A stretch of DNA of 64,000 nucleotides from Mycobacteroides salmoniphilum (lineage in GTDB: Bacteria > Actinomycetota > Actinomycetes > Mycobacteriales > Mycobacteriaceae). The stretch is taken from positions 4,030,001-4,094,000 of the forward strand of contig NZ_CP024633.1 of the NCBI RefSeq assembly GCF_004924335.1. The letters run 5' to 3'. The position numbers were made by a program, and so were the translations under genes. The notes below the pieces were generated by a model. That model was not told where the DNA came from and did not search any database. It saw only the letters and a list, made by a program, of their open reading frames with translations. This document shows, piece by piece, positions 9,683 to 18,255 of the stretch (positions within the stretch are counted from its first letter, which is position 1; the number at the start of each line of letters is the position of its first letter).

Positions 9683-10985
9683 TTATGACCCTATCAGCGC
9701 TGCCAATCGTTCCGCCTGCGCCCTGATCTCCACGAATGCCGTTGTTTCCCAGAGGTTCCCGCGCCGCAGCGGCCCGAGTGTCCACATCGGCGCCACCCCC
9801 GGAAGAATCCTTCCTTCGGCGTCGGTATCCAATCCGAGGTTCAGTGGGCCGGGTTTCACCAAGCCGCCGGCAAGGAGTTGGCTCCACAATGGATCGGCGC
9901 CGGTAGTGATGTCGTATTGCGGGCCGGTGCAATTGATCACTGCGCGTACTTCCAGGACCTTCCCCGTCGACAAGGTCGCCCGGGCTCCGGTACCGGCGGC
10001 AACGGTATCCAGCAATTCCGCACGATGGATCTGCAACCCCCCGTCACCGAGGTACTGATCGACCTGGGCGGCGGTCCGCGGTGCCATCCGGTGACGGTGA
10101 ATGTCCCATAGCCTGCGGTACTTTCGCAGGAATCGGGCGCGCTCATCGTCTGTCATCCCCGCCCAGAGCGCGCCGGCATGGGGACGCAGCGCATCCACGG
10201 CAACGCACGCGTCACCGCCCTGAGCGATCACATCCTGGACATAGCGCACCGAACGTTCCAGCACCTGCCCGCGATCGATAGTGAAGGCGGGGGCCGACAC
10301 CGGCGAGGGCGGATCCAGTCGATGCGCTCGTGGCAGGAGCCCACTGCGTGAGATCGCGTGCACGACGCGATCGGGCCGCCGTAGCGTGCAGGCGAGATCG
10401 GCCATCGTCAGACCCGTTCCGACGAGCAGTAGATCGCCGTCTTCCGGAAGGCCGTCGAGTGCACCCGGGCGCCAGGGATCGTTCACGAACAGCGCGCTAT
10501 CGCAACCACGTTGACGCCCAGTCTGTTCCGGGAGTATTCGGGCCGGCCGCCAGAACTACGGCGTCAGCCTGCACGCTGTCGCCATTGCACAGGGTGACCG
10601 TGAGCCCATGGCCGTGCACCGCCACCGCGACGGCTCGGCGATGGATACGGGTGACACGATCACCGCGCGCTCCATCGAAGGCTCTGGAGAGATAACGTCC
10701 GAACAGTCCCCGGGGAACGAAATCCTCGGGGCCCGCGCCCGTGAGGCCATTGCCGCCCAGCCAGTCCACGAAATCCAGTGGCTCGCTGGCGTCGGCGCTG
10801 AGCCTGCCCGCGGGGACATTCAGGAGATGGCGCGGATCGGTGGTGCGATAGGGAACTCCCGGCCCGGTACTCGCGTCGGGGTCGATCACGGTCAGACGTA
10901 GCGCCCGTGAATCTTTGTGCCGCAGTAAATGCAGGGCAGCCATCGTGCCGGCCGCGCCCGCCCCTACGACGGCGACATGGGTCAT
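9683..10985 (-). pseudogene. FAD/NAD(P)-binding protein (NAD_binding_9 type), frameshifted
   Basis: Two consecutive reading frames together make one ~430-residue flavoprotein. The first part (10985 down to 10497, MTHVAVVGAGAAGTMAALHLL, GVPYRTTDPRHLLNVPAG) ends at a TAG after ASTWLR. The second (open into 9683) carries on with NDPWRPGALDGLPEDGDLLLVGTGLTMADLA, the second nucleotide-binding motif, and ends in [21 protein letters not shown]. The frames differ by one position near 10497, so a single-base indel explains the break. It is either a real inactivation or a sequencing error. Intact relatives are HpaB/acyltransferase-linked FAD oxidoreductases of unknown substrate. Confidence 0.8.
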
Positions 10986-10990
10986 GGATG

Positions 10991-11040
10991 AGCCGCTTGC
11001 GCGAAGACCAACAACACAGGATTAGCCGCTTGCGCGAAGA
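10991..11040. repeat. Two 17-bp direct repeats
   Basis: AGCCGCTTGCGCGAAGA occurs at 10991-11007 and 11024-11040, 33 bp apart, in the short gap between the sulfotransferase end and the FAD gene start. Exact spacing of about three helical turns could suit a tandem binding site. Confidence 0.7.
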
Positions 11041-11046
11041 ACGACA

Positions 11047-12222
11047 TCACAGCCCCGCGAAGCGCTCCATTACCGCTTCCTTGCTCAGCCCATAGTCGGC
11101 GAGCGAGTACACATGCTTGGGTGCGCGCGGGCCCCTTTGGCTTTCATCGTTCATCTTCTGCATCTCGACCAGCGCGGACGCCGACAGCTCCAGTCCGAAG
11201 TGTCGATAGATGGATTCGACGGTGCCAATCGGGTCGGAGATGAAGTCGAAGTAGTCGACATCACAGAACTGTGCCTCGTCATACTTGCTGCGCGCGGACT
11301 TGAACGACTCCAGGCCGCGGGCCCAGGTATCCAGCTGGTCGGCGCCGAGGGTGGCCCCAACGAAGGTCTCCGACCACCCCGCCGTCGCGTGCTCGTTGAG
11401 CGAGCAGACCGAGGCAATGATGGTCTCGGCCGGGCGATGTGTCTGGATGACCAACGCGTCCGGGTACACCTCCATGAGCGCATCAAGGGCGAATAGATGG
11501 CTCGGATTCTTGAGTACCCAACGCTTTTCGATGTCGTTGAGACCGATCAGCTGCAGGTTGGCCTTGTAACGCCGATATGCCGGTGTCCAGTCCTGCTGCG
11601 ACAGCCACTGAGCATAGGTGGGCACGTGCGCAAGACATTCATACGACACCGCATGCACCGACTGTCGCAACAACTGCCAGCATTCCTCCACCTCGGTGGC
11701 CGACATGTAATGCAGGCCCATGAATTCCGGGTTCTCCACATGATGCTTGGAGAACTGCTCTTCCAGCTGCTGGTACACGGGGTTGGTATCCCAGGTGTCG
11801 CGTGCCGGCCGGGGCTGCGGGAAATCGGCCAGCCACATCTCCAGACCCTGGTGCATCGGGTCGGCGTTGAGGAGGCGATGCAGCGCGGTGGTGCCGGTGC
11901 GAGGCAGGCCGGTGACGAAGATGGGCCGATCGATCGCCACCTGCGCATGATCCGGATGCGCCTTGAACGCGGCTTCGCTGAGCAACCGGGCCCCCAGCGC
12001 GCCACGCAGGAAGACCCGAGACATCTTGGAGCCCAACGGGGTCAGCCCGGCCTCGCCGTGATAGGAGTCCAGCAGCACTCCGAGCGCTTCGCGATAGTTA
12101 TCGACGGACCCGTCCCCGAAATCATCCAGACCGATGAGCCGGGTCGCCGACTCGTGGAGATCGTCGACGGTGCCGACGCTGGTGCGCTGTGCGTTCGATA
12201 CAGCGTTCTCGTCAAAACTCAT
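11047..12222 (-). CDS. Sulfotransferase family protein, Rv3529c-like
   Basis: A 391-residue PAPS-type sulfotransferase. RPIFVTGLPRTGTTALHRLL is the 5'-phosphosulfate-binding loop and WVLKNPSHLFALDALMEVYPDALVIQTHRP the 3'-phosphate-binding/His region. The start MSFDENAV at 12222 is preceded by AAGGAG; the open frame running further upstream is antisense-free overlap with the SDR gene and is not used. It is 16 bp after the SDR and matches Rv3529c. The acceptor is unknown; neighbours suggest a steroid or steroid-derived alcohol. Confidence 0.9.
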   Translation of the reverse strand: MSFDENAVSNAQRTSVGTVDDLHESATRLIGLDDFGDGSVDNYREALGVLLDSYHGEAGLTPLGSKMSRVFLRGALGARLLSEAAFKAHPDHAQVAIDRPIFVTGLPRTGTTALHRLLNADPMHQGLEMWLADFPQPRPARDTWDTNPVYQQLEEQFSKHHVENPEFMGLHYMSATEVEECWQLLRQSVHAVSYECLAHVPTYAQWLSQQDWTPAYRRYKANLQLIGLNDIEKRWVLKNPSHLFALDALMEVYPDALVIQTHRPAETIIASVCSLNEHATAGWSETFVGATLGADQLDTWARGLESFKSARSKYDEAQFCDVDYFDFISDPIGTVESIYRHFGLELSASALVEMQKMNDESQRGPRAPKHVYSLADYGLSKEAVMERFAGL

Positions 12223-12238
12223 ACTGATCTCCTTGTGG

Positions 12239-13024
12239 CTAGGCGTGGAATTCGCCGCAGTTGACATCGAGGGCCTGGCCGGTGATGCCGCTCGCCAGGT
12301 CGGACGCGAGGAAAAGCACGGCGTTAGCCACCTCGTCGGTGGTCGGCAGCCGCTTGAGATCGGAGTTCGCCGCCGTGTACTCGTAGATCTGCTCGACGGT
12401 GCCGCCGTACTTCTTGGCCTGATGTTCGAAGTAGCCCTTGAGGTTTTCACCCCACATATAACCGGGCACCACTGAATTGACCCGAATTCCTTGTGGCCCC
12501 AGTTCCGTGGCCAACGATTGGGACATGGCCAGCAGCGCTGCCTTGGCAATCTTGTAACTGCCATAGCGGATCTGCGAATGCCGGATGACCATCGAATTGA
12601 TGTTGACCACCGCACCCTTCGATTGGGCGAGCGCTGCGGCCAATTCTTGCGTCAGCCGCAACGTACCGACCACGGTGAGTTCGACGCTATCGCGAATGTG
12701 TTGATAGTCCGTCTTCTCCAGGGATTTCATCGACGGAATGCTGAAGGCGTTGTTGACGAGAACATCAACGCTGCCGAAGGTTTCCGTCGCACGTTCGACA
12801 AGATTCGCGACGCTGGCCTCGTCGGTGATGTCCGTTGCCACCGTAAGGGCCGTGCGTCCGGCGGCGGTGATCTGTTCGGCGACCTCGTCGAGGCGTGATT
12901 GCGTGCGGGCCGCGAGAACGACATCCGCGCCGGCCGCGGCGAACTTGGTGGCCAATGTGGCGCCGAGACCCGGACCGATACCGGATACGACGACAACCTT
13001 GCCGGCGAAGTCGAGGAGACTCAT
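12239..13024 (-). CDS. Short-chain dehydrogenase/reductase, Rv3530c-like
   Basis: A 261-residue classical SDR. SGIGPGLGATLA is the nucleotide-binding loop (a GxGxxG variant), LVNNAFS the NNAG-like motif, NINSM the serine region and YGSYK the catalytic YxxxK. A C-terminal GITGQALDVNCGE closes the fold. It overlaps the DUF1214 gene by 1 nt, so it is cotranscribed with it and with the sulfotransferase. It probably oxidises or reduces a hydroxyl group of a steroid-derived compound; the substrate is not known. Confidence 0.92.
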   Translation of the reverse strand: MSLLDFAGKVVVVSGIGPGLGATLATKFAAAGADVVLAARTQSRLDEVAEQITAAGRTALTVATDITDEASVANLVERATETFGSVDVLVNNAFSIPSMKSLEKTDYQHIRDSVELTVVGTLRLTQELAAALAQSKGAVVNINSMVIRHSQIRYGSYKIAKAALLAMSQSLATELGPQGIRVNSVVPGYMWGENLKGYFEHQAKKYGGTVEQIYEYTAANSDLKRLPTTDEVANAVLFLASDLASGITGQALDVNCGEFHA

Positions 13025-14196
13025 CAGCCCAACATCCTTGCACCGATGGCCCTCTGGCGTTCAGCGATACGGCTGCGCCAGCCCTCCGTGTCGATCTGAT
13101 TCAGCGCGTAGTGCGGCAATTTCGCGGAGACATCACCGGTCGCGACCACCTCCACCTTCGGGCCGTCGGCGGCCGTGAGCTGCCGATCGGCCCGCTGCCA
13201 CCGGAACTGAAGGTATGCACGGCGGTGCCCCAGCGTCTCAATCCAGTTGGTGACACCGGGATTGGCATTACTCACCACCATCCGAATGTTGCCGTCCGGG
13301 TCCACCTGAGCCTGGCTGGAATTCAGCGAGGTCTGGTGGTTGATGTAGTCGAGCGAGATGTACCAGAGGCTTCCGAGCTGGAAACCCTGGTACGGCGCAT
13401 CGGATTGAGGAACGGTGATAACCATGGCCTGGTCGTCCGCCAGGTCGTAGTGGCCCACCGAGGAGAACTGGGTGGCCAGACCACCGGGAGTGAGCCGCGG
13501 CTCAGTCATGGTGTTGACAGGCAGGTTGTCGTAGAACCATTTGGGGAACTGCAACCATGTCTTGACTCGGTTGACCAGCTGCTTACCCGCACTTGCATAA
13601 CGCTTTTCGATCTGTTCCTTCGTCAGCGGGGCCGGCGCCGTGCCCGCGGTGTCCACCCGCGCGATGGCAAGACTGCCGCGCTGCTCACGCCAGTCGCTGT
13701 ATACCTCACGCATGACCAGCTGCGCTGTCCCCGGCCCGAGCGTGAAGTAGTTGGGCCGAGACGCACTGACCGGCCCCGGGCCAAAACGGACCTCGAAGCT
13801 GCCGTCGCTCTCGATGTGGATGTCGCGATCGTCGAAGGCAATGGCGCTTCCGGGCACATTCTTGTCGGTATAGTCGCCGCCGCCGAGCACCTGGAAGCTC
13901 AAATCGGTAGTGGTGCCGCGCTTTCCGGTGACCACGTATTCGTGCTCACCGTTGACGCGGGCGCCGAAGTAGAGGGTGTCGGGGTTATCCAACCCCATCT
14001 TCGTGAACGGCCCCGTGCCGGAAAGCAGGAATGGATGATCACGGTCGGTGTGAAACGCCATGTGGGTGCAGGCCGCGATCCCCTGCGCCAGATACTGGAG
14101 CCCCTCAAGCAGATCGGCTTCGGTTTCGATGTGGGGTGCCGCGACGATCAGCTCTTCGGCCTCCGCGATCGCGGACGTGAATGCCTCGCTGTACAT
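13024..14196 (-). CDS. DUF1214 domain protein, Rv3531c-like
   Basis: A 390-residue protein whose C-terminal half (LWYISLDYINHQTSLNSSQA, DGNIRMVVSNANPGVTNWIETLGH, YLQFRW) is a DUF1214 domain of unknown activity. It matches Rv3531c in position. It is the first gene of a three-gene operon (DUF1214, SDR, sulfotransferase) and starts 14 bp from a perfect operator shared with a divergent IclR-type regulator. No signal peptide or catalytic motif is evident. Confidence 0.88.
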   Translation of the reverse strand: MYSEAFTSAIAEAEELIVAAPHIETEADLLEGLQYLAQGIAACTHMAFHTDRDHPFLLSGTGPFTKMGLDNPDTLYFGARVNGEHEYVVTGKRGTTTDLSFQVLGGGDYTDKNVPGSAIAFDDRDIHIESDGSFEVRFGPGPVSASRPNYFTLGPGTAQLVMREVYSDWREQRGSLAIARVDTAGTAPAPLTKEQIEKRYASAGKQLVNRVKTWLQFPKWFYDNLPVNTMTEPRLTPGGLATQFSSVGHYDLADDQAMVITVPQSDAPYQGFQLGSLWYISLDYINHQTSLNSSQAQVDPDGNIRMVVSNANPGVTNWIETLGHRRAYLQFRWQRADRQLTAADGPKVEVVATGDVSAKLPHYALNQIDTEGWRSRIAERQRAIGARMLG

Positions 14197-14209
14197 GGCG
14201 CTCCTGACT

Positions 14210-14225
14210 GGTACAAATTTGTACC
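14210..14225. promoter_or_regulatory. Perfect 16-bp operator in the IclR divergon
   Basis: GGTACAAATTTGTACC is a perfect palindrome between the DUF1214 gene and the IclR regulator. A 14/16 match recurs at 15369-15384. It is the likely binding site of the IclR protein. Confidence 0.8.
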
Positions 14226-14315
14226 GCAGTGGTAGAATTCTCTCCGACAGTAGAGTGCTGCGCCCAGGTACGTCAAGAATGCCAGGAACTGCGCAGCGAC
14301 ACAGGAGGTTTCAGG

Positions 14316-15227
14316 TTGGCCGAAGATCGAGGTAGGACGTCCCCGCCCACCGAACGCGTCATGGCCGTACTCAATTTCATGGCACAGCACCGCACCGAAC
14401 GCTTCGGACTCTCCGAATTGGCACGTCGCCTCGGCCTGAGTAAGCCCACCTGCCTGGGCATCGTGACCACCCTTGCCGAATCCGGGTATCTCATCAGGGA
14501 CGACCGCGACAAAACGTACAGCCTGGGCCCCGCGCTCATCCGCGTCGGCAGAGCAGCCCAGGAGTCGCTGCGCGCCAAGCCCGCGAGCCGGGATCAATTG
14601 CTCACGCTTACGCGAGAATTCGGGCATACCGCAGCGCTGTCTGCGGTGGTCAGCGACCGGGTCACCGTGCTGGAAGTGGTCAGCGACCCCGACCACCCCG
14701 TGCGGGTCGAGGTCGGCCAGAGCTATCCGTTCACCCCGCCGGTGGGCCTGATGTTCGTGCTCTGGGATACCGATGACACCATCACCTCCTGGCTGGCCAA
14801 GGACCCGACCGCGCCCGGCCGCACCGCGGATGAGCGGCTGCGCAAGGTGATCGAGGAATGCCGTGCCGATGGCTACCTTGTCGAACTACTGACACCCGCC
14901 GGCCGGCAGCTGTACTCACTCATGGCCGGGGTGCCCGGCGACATCCCCAACGAGCTACGCGCACTGCTCGGGGAGATCGTGTCGGGTATCGGCGAGCGGG
15001 TGTACCTGCGCAGCGAGAACTACACCGTGGGCTCGGGGGCAAAGGTGCGCCATCGGGTGAACGTCATGTCGGCGCCGGTCTACGACCACAACGGCAAGCA
15101 GGCGATGGTCGCGAGCCTCTATATCGGCGATGACCTCACCGATGCGGAGATCACCGCCCGGGCCAAGGCGCTCGTGCACACCGCGGACGGAATCACCGAA
15201 CACATCGGCGGCATCAAGCCCGCCTGA
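14316..15227 (+). CDS. IclR family transcriptional regulator
   Basis: A 303-residue regulator with an N-terminal winged helix (PTERVMAVLNFMAQ, FGLSELARRLGLSKPTCL) and a C-terminal GAF-like effector domain (SYPFTPPVGLMFVLWD; VYDHNGKQAMVASLYI). The TTG at 14316 is chosen because AGGAGG (14303-14308) lies just before it; an upstream start would cover the operator. It is divergent from the DUF1214-SDR-sulfotransferase operon and probably controls it, itself, and by a second operator copy cysD-cysNC. The ligand is unknown, plausibly a steroid metabolite. Confidence 0.92.
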   Translation: MAEDRGRTSPPTERVMAVLNFMAQHRTERFGLSELARRLGLSKPTCLGIVTTLAESGYLIRDDRDKTYSLGPALIRVGRAAQESLRAKPASRDQLLTLTREFGHTAALSAVVSDRVTVLEVVSDPDHPVRVEVGQSYPFTPPVGLMFVLWDTDDTITSWLAKDPTAPGRTADERLRKVIEECRADGYLVELLTPAGRQLYSLMAGVPGDIPNELRALLGEIVSGIGERVYLRSENYTVGSGAKVRHRVNVMSAPVYDHNGKQAMVASLYIGDDLTDAEITARAKALVHTADGITEHIGGIKPA

Positions 15228-15258
15228 CGTCGCCCTTCACGCCCCCCTCTCTCTCCTT

Positions 15259-15294
15259 CCGCCGAGCGTGCGCACCACTGCGCACACTCGGCGG
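15259..15294 (+). terminator. Intrinsic terminator after the IclR gene
   Basis: CCGCCGAGCGTGCGC and GCGCACACTCGGCGG form a long stem with a six-base loop, followed by TTTCGT. Confidence 0.8.
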
Positions 15295-15312
15295 TTTCGT
15301 CCGTGCATCCCA

Positions 15313-15342
15313 TTGACACCCAACGAGAACACGTTCTACTCT
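15313..15342 (+). promoter_or_regulatory. Promoter of cysD-cysNC with embedded KstR-like site
   Basis: TTGACA (15313-15318) and TACTCT (15337-15342) are separated by 18 bp, a good vegetative-type promoter. GAGAACACGTTCTA at 15325-15338 overlaps the -10 element and fits the KstR consensus except for its first base. Confidence 0.6.
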
Positions 15343-15368
15343 GGGCTGGACCGAATACGAACCGATAC

Positions 15369-15384
15369 GGTACAGATTTGGACC
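15369..15384. promoter_or_regulatory. Second copy of the IclR-type operator, before cysD
   Basis: GGTACAGATTTGGACC agrees with the operator at 14210-14225 in 14 of 16 positions. It lies downstream of the -10 element, where a bound regulator would block cysD-cysNC transcription. Confidence 0.7.
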
Positions 15385-15400
15385 GAATGGAGTTGTGGAA

Positions 15401-16354
15401 ATGCCGACATCGCCCGATGTTCTTCGCCCAAGAGGCTCATCACCAGCCGAGTCATACGAGTTGTCGCACTTGAATGCCCTGGAAGCGGAGGCGGTCTACA
15501 TATTCCGCGAAGTCGCAGCAACCTTCGAAAGGCCCGTATTGCTGTTCTCTGGCGGCAAGGATTCGGTCGTCATGCTGCACGTCGCCGCCAAGGCGTTCTG
15601 GCCATCCCCGCTGCCCTTCCCCGTCATGCACATCGACACCGGGCACAATTTCGACGAGGTCATTGCCTTCCGCGACGAAACCGTCAGCCGCTACGGCCTG
15701 CGTCTGGAGGTCGGCAGCGTGCAGGACGACATCGACTCCGGTGCGGTCGTCGAGGAGACCGGGCCGGGCGCCACTCGTAACCGTCTGCAGACCGCCACCC
15801 TGTTGCGCAGCATCAACGAGCACCGCTTCGATGCCGTGTTCGGCGGCGCGCGCCGCGACGAGGAGAAGGCTCGCGCAAAGGAACGGGTGTTCAGCTTCCG
15901 CGATGAATTCGGCCAGTGGGACCCCCGCGCACAGCGCCCGGAACTCTGGAACATCTACAACGGCCGCCACCGCAAGGGTGAGCACATCCGGGTGTTCCCG
16001 CTGTCCAACTGGACCGAGCTGGACATTTGGCAGTACATCGAATCAGAGAACATCACACTGCCTCCGCTGTACTACGCGCACAAGCGCAATGTGGTGGAGC
16101 GTGACGGAATGTTGTTGGCAGACACCAGGTTCCTTACCCTTCAACCAGGCGAGGAGCTTGTCGAGAAGTCGGTTCGGTTCCGGACCATTGGCGATGCCAC
16201 CTGCACGGGAGCCGTCGAATCCGTCGCGACAACCTCCAGCGCGGTGGTGGAAGAGGTTGCCGCCACCCGTATCACAGAGCGGGGAGCCACCCGCGCCGAC
16301 GATCGGATCTCCGAGGCCGGTATGGAAGACCGCAAGAAAGAGGGCTACTTCTGA
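15401..16354 (+). CDS. cysD: Sulfate adenylyltransferase subunit 2
   Basis: A 317-residue ATP sulfurylase small subunit that makes adenylyl sulfate from ATP and sulfate with CysN. The PP-loop LLFSGGKDSVVMLH, HIDTGHNFDEVI, GGARRDEEKARAKERVFSFRD and FPLSNWTELDIWQYI are diagnostic. ATG 15401 with GGAG 8 bases before it is preferred to GTG 15395. It overlaps cysNC by 1 nt. In M. tuberculosis cysDN lies elsewhere (Rv1285-1286), so its presence beside the steroid sulfotransferase block is notable. Confidence 0.95.
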   Translation: MPTSPDVLRPRGSSPAESYELSHLNALEAEAVYIFREVAATFERPVLLFSGGKDSVVMLHVAAKAFWPSPLPFPVMHIDTGHNFDEVIAFRDETVSRYGLRLEVGSVQDDIDSGAVVEETGPGATRNRLQTATLLRSINEHRFDAVFGGARRDEEKARAKERVFSFRDEFGQWDPRAQRPELWNIYNGRHRKGEHIRVFPLSNWTELDIWQYIESENITLPPLYYAHKRNVVERDGMLLADTRFLTLQPGEELVEKSVRFRTIGDATCTGAVESVATTSSAVVEEVAATRITERGATRADDRISEAGMEDRKKEGYF

Positions 16355-18255
16355 TGACCATCGAAACCACCGAGCCGGCCCAGGAGCTCATCCGTATCGC
16401 CACCGCGGGCAGCGTCGACGACGGCAAGTCGACCCTCATCGGCCGCCTGCTGTACGACTCGAAGTCGATCTTCGCCGATCAGCTGGCCGCCGTGGAAGCG
16501 AGTAGCAGGGCCAAGGGCGAAACACACACCAACCTTGCGCTGCTGACCGACGGCCTGCGCGCCGAACGTGAGCAGGGCATCACGATCGACGTCGCACACC
16601 GCTATTTCTCCACGCCCGTGCGTAAATTCATCATCGCCGATACCCCCGGGCACGAGCAGTACACCCGGAACATGGTGACCGGCGCATCCACCGCCGACCT
16701 GGCGATCATTCTTGTCGATGCCCGTAATGGCTTGACCCAGCAGACCCGCCGGCATGCATTCATCACCTCACTACTCGGTGTGGAGCACGTGGTGTTGTGC
16801 ATCAACAAGATGGACCTGGTCGACTGGTCGCCTCAGCGATTCGACGAAATCAAAGAGGAGTTCCGCAGATTCGCCACCAAACTGGAATTGCACGACCTCA
16901 CGGTCATTCCCGTGTCGGCATTGCTCGGCGACAATATCGTCACCCGGTCCACCAACACACCGTGGTATGAGGGCCCGTCGTTGTTGCATCACATTGAGCA
17001 GGTGCACATTTCGTCAGACCGCAATCTCATCGACGCACGGTTCCCCATCCAGTACGTCATCCGCCCTCAGGGCGGCGCAGCGGCACCCGGTGCCGATCGG
17101 ATCACCGATCTGCACGACTTCCGGGCAGTGGCTGGAACGGTCGCCAGCGGTGTGTTCAAGCCCGGCGATGAGATCGTCGCGCTGCCATCTGGTTTCACCT
17201 CAACGGTGTCGGCGATCTGGGGCCCCGGCGGGTCCGTTGTGGACGAGGCATTTGCCGGGAGCGCAGTGAACGTGCAACTGGCCGACCAGCTGGACCTGGG
17301 CCGCGGCGACATGCTCTGCCGTCCGAACAACCGGCCACTGGTCGGAGCGCAGGTCGATGCCATGGTGTGCTGGTTCACCGATGTGTCCACACTGTCCGAG
17401 GGATCGCGATTCGTGATGCAGCACGCGAATTCGACCGTAAAGGCGGCCATCGCCGGGCTTGACTACCGGCTCGATGTGAACACCCTGCACCGCGATCAAG
17501 AGGCAAAAGAGCTGAAGCTCAATGAGATCGGACGCGTGCAGCTACGACTGCAGCGACCGATCATGTTCGACCCCTACCGGCGCAACCGGACCACGGGCAG
17601 CTTCATCCTGATCGACGAGGCCACCAACAACACGGTGGCGGCGGGCATGATCTCCGGACCGACACTGCACCAATCCAAGGTGGTCTGGCACTCCTCCGCG
17701 GTTTCGCGCGACGAGCGCTCCACCAAGGGTGGCACAATATGGATCACCGGGCTCTCCGCCTCCGGAAAGTCCACCGTGGCTGTCGAATTGGAGCGGCGGC
17801 TGGTGGCGATGGGCATCCCCGCCTATCGACTCGATGGCGACAATCTACGACACGGTCTCAACGCCGACCTCGGGTTCTCCGCGGCCGACCGCGCCGAGAA
17901 CGTGCGCCGCGTCGGTGCCGTCGCCCAGATTCTTGCCGACTCCGGCGTTGTCGCGGTGGCCGCACTCATCAGTCCGTATCAGGCCGATCGGGACAAGATC
18001 CGATCCCAGCATGATGTGGCCGGGCTGCCGTTCGTCGAGGTGTTCGTCGACACCCCCGTCGAGATCTGCGAACAGCGTGACCCGAAGGGCATGTACGCCA
18101 AGGCGCGTGCCGGCGAGATCAGTGATTTCACCGGAGTCAATGCGCCCTACGAGGCTCCCGCGAAGGCCGAGTTGGTGCTGCGTCCCGACGATGAATCAGA
18201 AGGAAACCCGGAGCAGCAGGCAGCCGCAATCCTGGATTACTGGTTGTCGGTTTAG
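16354..18255 (+). CDS. cysNC: Bifunctional sulfate adenylyltransferase subunit 1/APS kinase
   Basis: A 633-residue fusion. Residues ~1-440 are the CysN GTPase: AGSVDDGKSTLIGRLL (G1), DTPGHEQYTRNM (G3), NKMDLVDW (G4). Residues ~450-633 are APS kinase: TGLSASGKSTVAVELE (P-loop near 466), RLDGDNLRHGLN, FVDTPVEICEQRDPKGMYAKAR. Together with CysD it converts sulfate to PAPS, the sulfate donor of sulfotransferases and the substrate of assimilatory reduction. The stop overlaps that of the convergent ligase gene by 4 nt. Confidence 0.96.
   Translation: MTIETTEPAQELIRIATAGSVDDGKSTLIGRLLYDSKSIFADQLAAVEASSRAKGETHTNLALLTDGLRAEREQGITIDVAHRYFSTPVRKFIIADTPGHEQYTRNMVTGASTADLAIILVDARNGLTQQTRRHAFITSLLGVEHVVLCINKMDLVDWSPQRFDEIKEEFRRFATKLELHDLTVIPVSALLGDNIVTRSTNTPWYEGPSLLHHIEQVHISSDRNLIDARFPIQYVIRPQGGAAAPGADRITDLHDFRAVAGTVASGVFKPGDEIVALPSGFTSTVSAIWGPGGSVVDEAFAGSAVNVQLADQLDLGRGDMLCRPNNRPLVGAQVDAMVCWFTDVSTLSEGSRFVMQHANSTVKAAIAGLDYRLDVNTLHRDQEAKELKLNEIGRVQLRLQRPIMFDPYRRNRTTGSFILIDEATNNTVAAGMISGPTLHQSKVVWHSSAVSRDERSTKGGTIWITGLSASGKSTVAVELERRLVAMGIPAYRLDGDNLRHGLNADLGFSAADRAENVRRVGAVAQILADSGVVAVAALISPYQADRDKIRSQHDVAGLPFVEVFVDTPVEICEQRDPKGMYAKARAGEISDFTGVNAPYEAPAKAELVLRPDDESEGNPEQQAAAILDYWLSV

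Noticed and set aside
12895..14235. 446-codon plus-strand open frame
   Set aside because: It is antisense to the DUF1214 gene and covers the IclR operator; no recognisable domain.
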